DNA of 64,000 bases from Azospirillum formosense (GTDB lineage: Bacteria > Pseudomonadota > Alphaproteobacteria > Azospirillales > Azospirillaceae), in assembly GCF_040500525.1 (NCBI RefSeq), contig NZ_CP159402.1:2606501-2670500 (forward strand). Direction: 5' to 3'. Under the pieces are notes generated by a model. That model was not told where the DNA came from, ran no database searches, and saw only the letters and a program-made list of their open reading frames with translations. Below, in pieces: positions 62,560-64,000 of this stretch. The translations under genes and the position numbers were made by a program. Position 1 is the first letter of the stretch; each line of letters opens with the position of its first letter.

Positions 62560-62919
62560 GATTTCAACCAAACCGTTTCTGTCCTAAACGCCCAGGTCGT
62601 GCCCCGGTGGCCTGGATAACAGGGGATGCGGCATCATGACCCGGACGAGGATGCGCAAGATTCCACCTCGTTTCCAAGAATTCGCTTTCATTTGACTTGC
62701 AGACGGCGTTCCGCTAACCATCTTTCCCACCACGGGGCGGCAAGCCTCGCGGGCACCCATCCCACATCCGCCGTTCCGTCCCTCCCCAACGATCTGGGCG
62801 CGACGTCCGACAGGCATTCCCCGCCTTCAGCGCCGTTCGACGCTCAACCGACGCACCCTGCGCCGGCCCGGGACCTCTGGCACTCCCCCTCGCATGACCG
62901 ATTCCCTTAAGGCACCCCC
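62560..62919. other. Divergent intergenic region, P-type ATPase / rho leader
   Basis: A 360-base gap without a credible gene. TTGACT (62692) with GCTAAC (62713) at 15-base spacing is a possible rightward promoter, giving a rho leader of about 200 bases. Such a long leader fits the known autogenous control of rho, but no hairpin series could be resolved. The leftward promoter of the ATPase gene was not identified. Confidence 0.35.
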
Positions 62920-64000
62920 ATGCATCTCCAAGAGCTGAAGTGCAAGAGCCCCGCCGAACTGCTGGCGTTCGCGGAGGAACTGCAGATCGAGAACGCCAGC
63001 ACGCTGCGCAAGCAGGACATGATGTTCGCCATCCTCAAGCAGCTGGCGGAGAACGATGTTCCGATCTACGGCGACGGCGTGCTCGAGGTTCTGCAGGACG
63101 GCTTCGGGTTCCTGCGCTCGCCGGAGGCCAATTACCTTCCCGGCCCCGACGACATCTACGTCAGCCCCAGCCAGGTGCGCCGCTTCGGCCTGCGCACCGG
63201 CGACACGGTCGAGGGGCAGATCCGCGCGCCCAAGGACGGCGAGCGCTACTTCGCCCTTCTCAAGGTCAACACGATCAACTTCGATGCGCCGGACAAGGTC
63301 CGCCACCGCATCAACTTCGACAACCTGACCCCGCTCTATCCGGAAGAGCGGCTGCGCATGGAAGTCGACGACCCGACCAAGAAGAACTTCACGGGCCGCA
63401 TCATCGACCTCGTGGCGCCGCTGGGCAAGGGCCAGCGCGGGCTGATCGTCGCCCCGCCGCGCACGGGCAAGACCGTGATGCTGCAGAACATCGCCCATTC
63501 CATCGCGACCAACCACCCGGAAGCCTATCTGATCGTCCTTCTGATCGACGAGCGTCCGGAAGAGGTGACCGACATGGCCCGCTCCGTGCGGGGCGAGGTC
63601 ATCAGCTCCACCTTCGACGAGCCGGCGACGCGCCACGTCCAGGTCGCTGAAATGGTCATCGAGAAGGCCAAGCGCCTGGTCGAACACAAGCGCGACGTGG
63701 TCATCCTGCTGGACTCCATCACCCGTCTGGCCCGCGCCTACAACACCGTCGTTCCCTCGTCGGGCAAGGTGCTGACCGGCGGCGTGGACGCCAACGCGCT
63801 GCAGCGCCCGAAGCGCTTCTTCGGCGCGGCCCGCAACATTGAGGAAGGCGGCTCGCTGACCATCATCGCGACCGCGCTGATCGACACCGGCAGCCGCATG
63901 GACGAGGTGATCTTCGAAGAGTTCAAGGGCACCGGCAACTCCGAGATCGTGCTGGACCGCAAGCTCTCCGACAAGCGCACCTTCCCGGCCATCGACATCT
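62920..64000 (+). CDS. rho: Transcription termination factor Rho (3' end beyond window)
   Basis: The hexameric RNA helicase that ends transcription; 360 codons are visible. The N-terminal RNA-binding domain has [41 protein letters not shown] and the cold-shock-like [36 protein letters not shown]. The ATPase core has Walker [27 protein letters not shown], Walker [17 protein letters not shown] and the Q/R loops ([58 protein letters not shown]). It is cut off at the window end about 60 residues short of the usual length. Confidence 0.97.
   Translation, partial: MHLQELKCKSPAELLAFAEELQIENASTLRKQDMMFAILKQLAENDVPIYGDGVLEVLQDGFGFLRSPEANYLPGPDDIYVSPSQVRRFGLRTGDTVEGQIRAPKDGERYFALLKVNTINFDAPDKVRHRINFDNLTPLYPEERLRMEVDDPTKKNFTGRIIDLVAPLGKGQRGLIVAPPRTGKTVMLQNIAHSIATNHPEAYLIVLLIDERPEEVTDMARSVRGEVISSTFDEPATRHVQVAEMVIEKAKRLVEHKRDVVILLDSITRLARAYNTVVPSSGKVLTGGVDANALQRPKRFFGAARNIEEGGSLTIIATALIDTGSRMDEVIFEEFKGTGNSEIVLDRKLSDKRTFPAIDI

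Overview
The window reads as a 64 kb stretch of the main chromosome of a high-GC alphaproteobacterium, most likely Azospirillum or a close Rhodospirillales relative. The reasons are very high coding GC, gene starts that often share ATGA/GTGA with the preceding stop, and the gene neighbourhood LeuS-LptE-HolA, ParB-ParA-RsmG-MnmG-MnmE, DnaQ-CoaE-AroE-Maf-PPDK regulator, HemE-HemJ and Rho. No rRNA, tRNA, CRISPR array, prophage or insertion sequence was seen. The organism assignment is inferred from gene content and was not tested by any search.

Left part (1-31.5 kb), mixed metabolism and cell surface. It opens with a secreted alpha/beta hydrolase, then speE-speD (spermidine synthesis) divergent from a PuuD-like amidotransferase (putrescine breakdown) with a perfect 14-bp palindrome between them. 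A MarR regulator, a possible small RNA with a strong terminator, an FAH-family hydrolase and exonuclease III follow. From 6.6 to 17.5 kb lies a cell-surface glycan cluster: a histidine phosphatase, four glycosyltransferases, a PAS-GGDEF diguanylate cyclase, a polysaccharide deacetylase, a stand-alone cyclic-nucleotide-binding protein and a large ABC exporter whose ATPase motifs are nearly all mutated. The same strand continues into a four-gene Yej-like oligopeptide importer (18.1-24.1 kb). Then come a DUF882 lipoprotein, an MBL hydrolase, a coiled-coil HTH protein, a sorbosone-type dehydrogenase paired with a DUF2231 membrane protein, an orphan response regulator, a shortened glycosyltransferase and RibA.

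Middle (31.5-38.3 kb), envelope genes: a low-complexity protein with a conserved N-terminal block, an L,D-transpeptidase, the YggS PLP protein, a small exported protein and two paralogous porins with long leaders, followed by a DUF3576 lipoprotein.

Right part (38.3-64 kb), origin-proximal housekeeping block. LeuS, LptE and HolA are followed by a phytase-like exported protein with a possible Pho box. The ParB-ParA-RsmG-MnmG-MnmE series runs leftward. parS-type palindromes are seen at 46.5, 48.48 and 55.85 kb. Between the PPDK regulator (leftward) and hemE (rightward), at 57.85-58.26 kb, a 415-bp gap holds seven DnaA-box-like sequences and an AT-rich stretch, next to hemE as in Caulobacter, so it is a strong candidate for the chromosomal origin. 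Most genes on each side point away from it. A large P-type ATPase sits between hemJ and rho; rho runs off the right edge.

GC-rich palindromic repeats of the CCCTCTCC...GGAGAGGG type are scattered through the window. Two copies lie inside a glycosyltransferase gene and are translated in frame.
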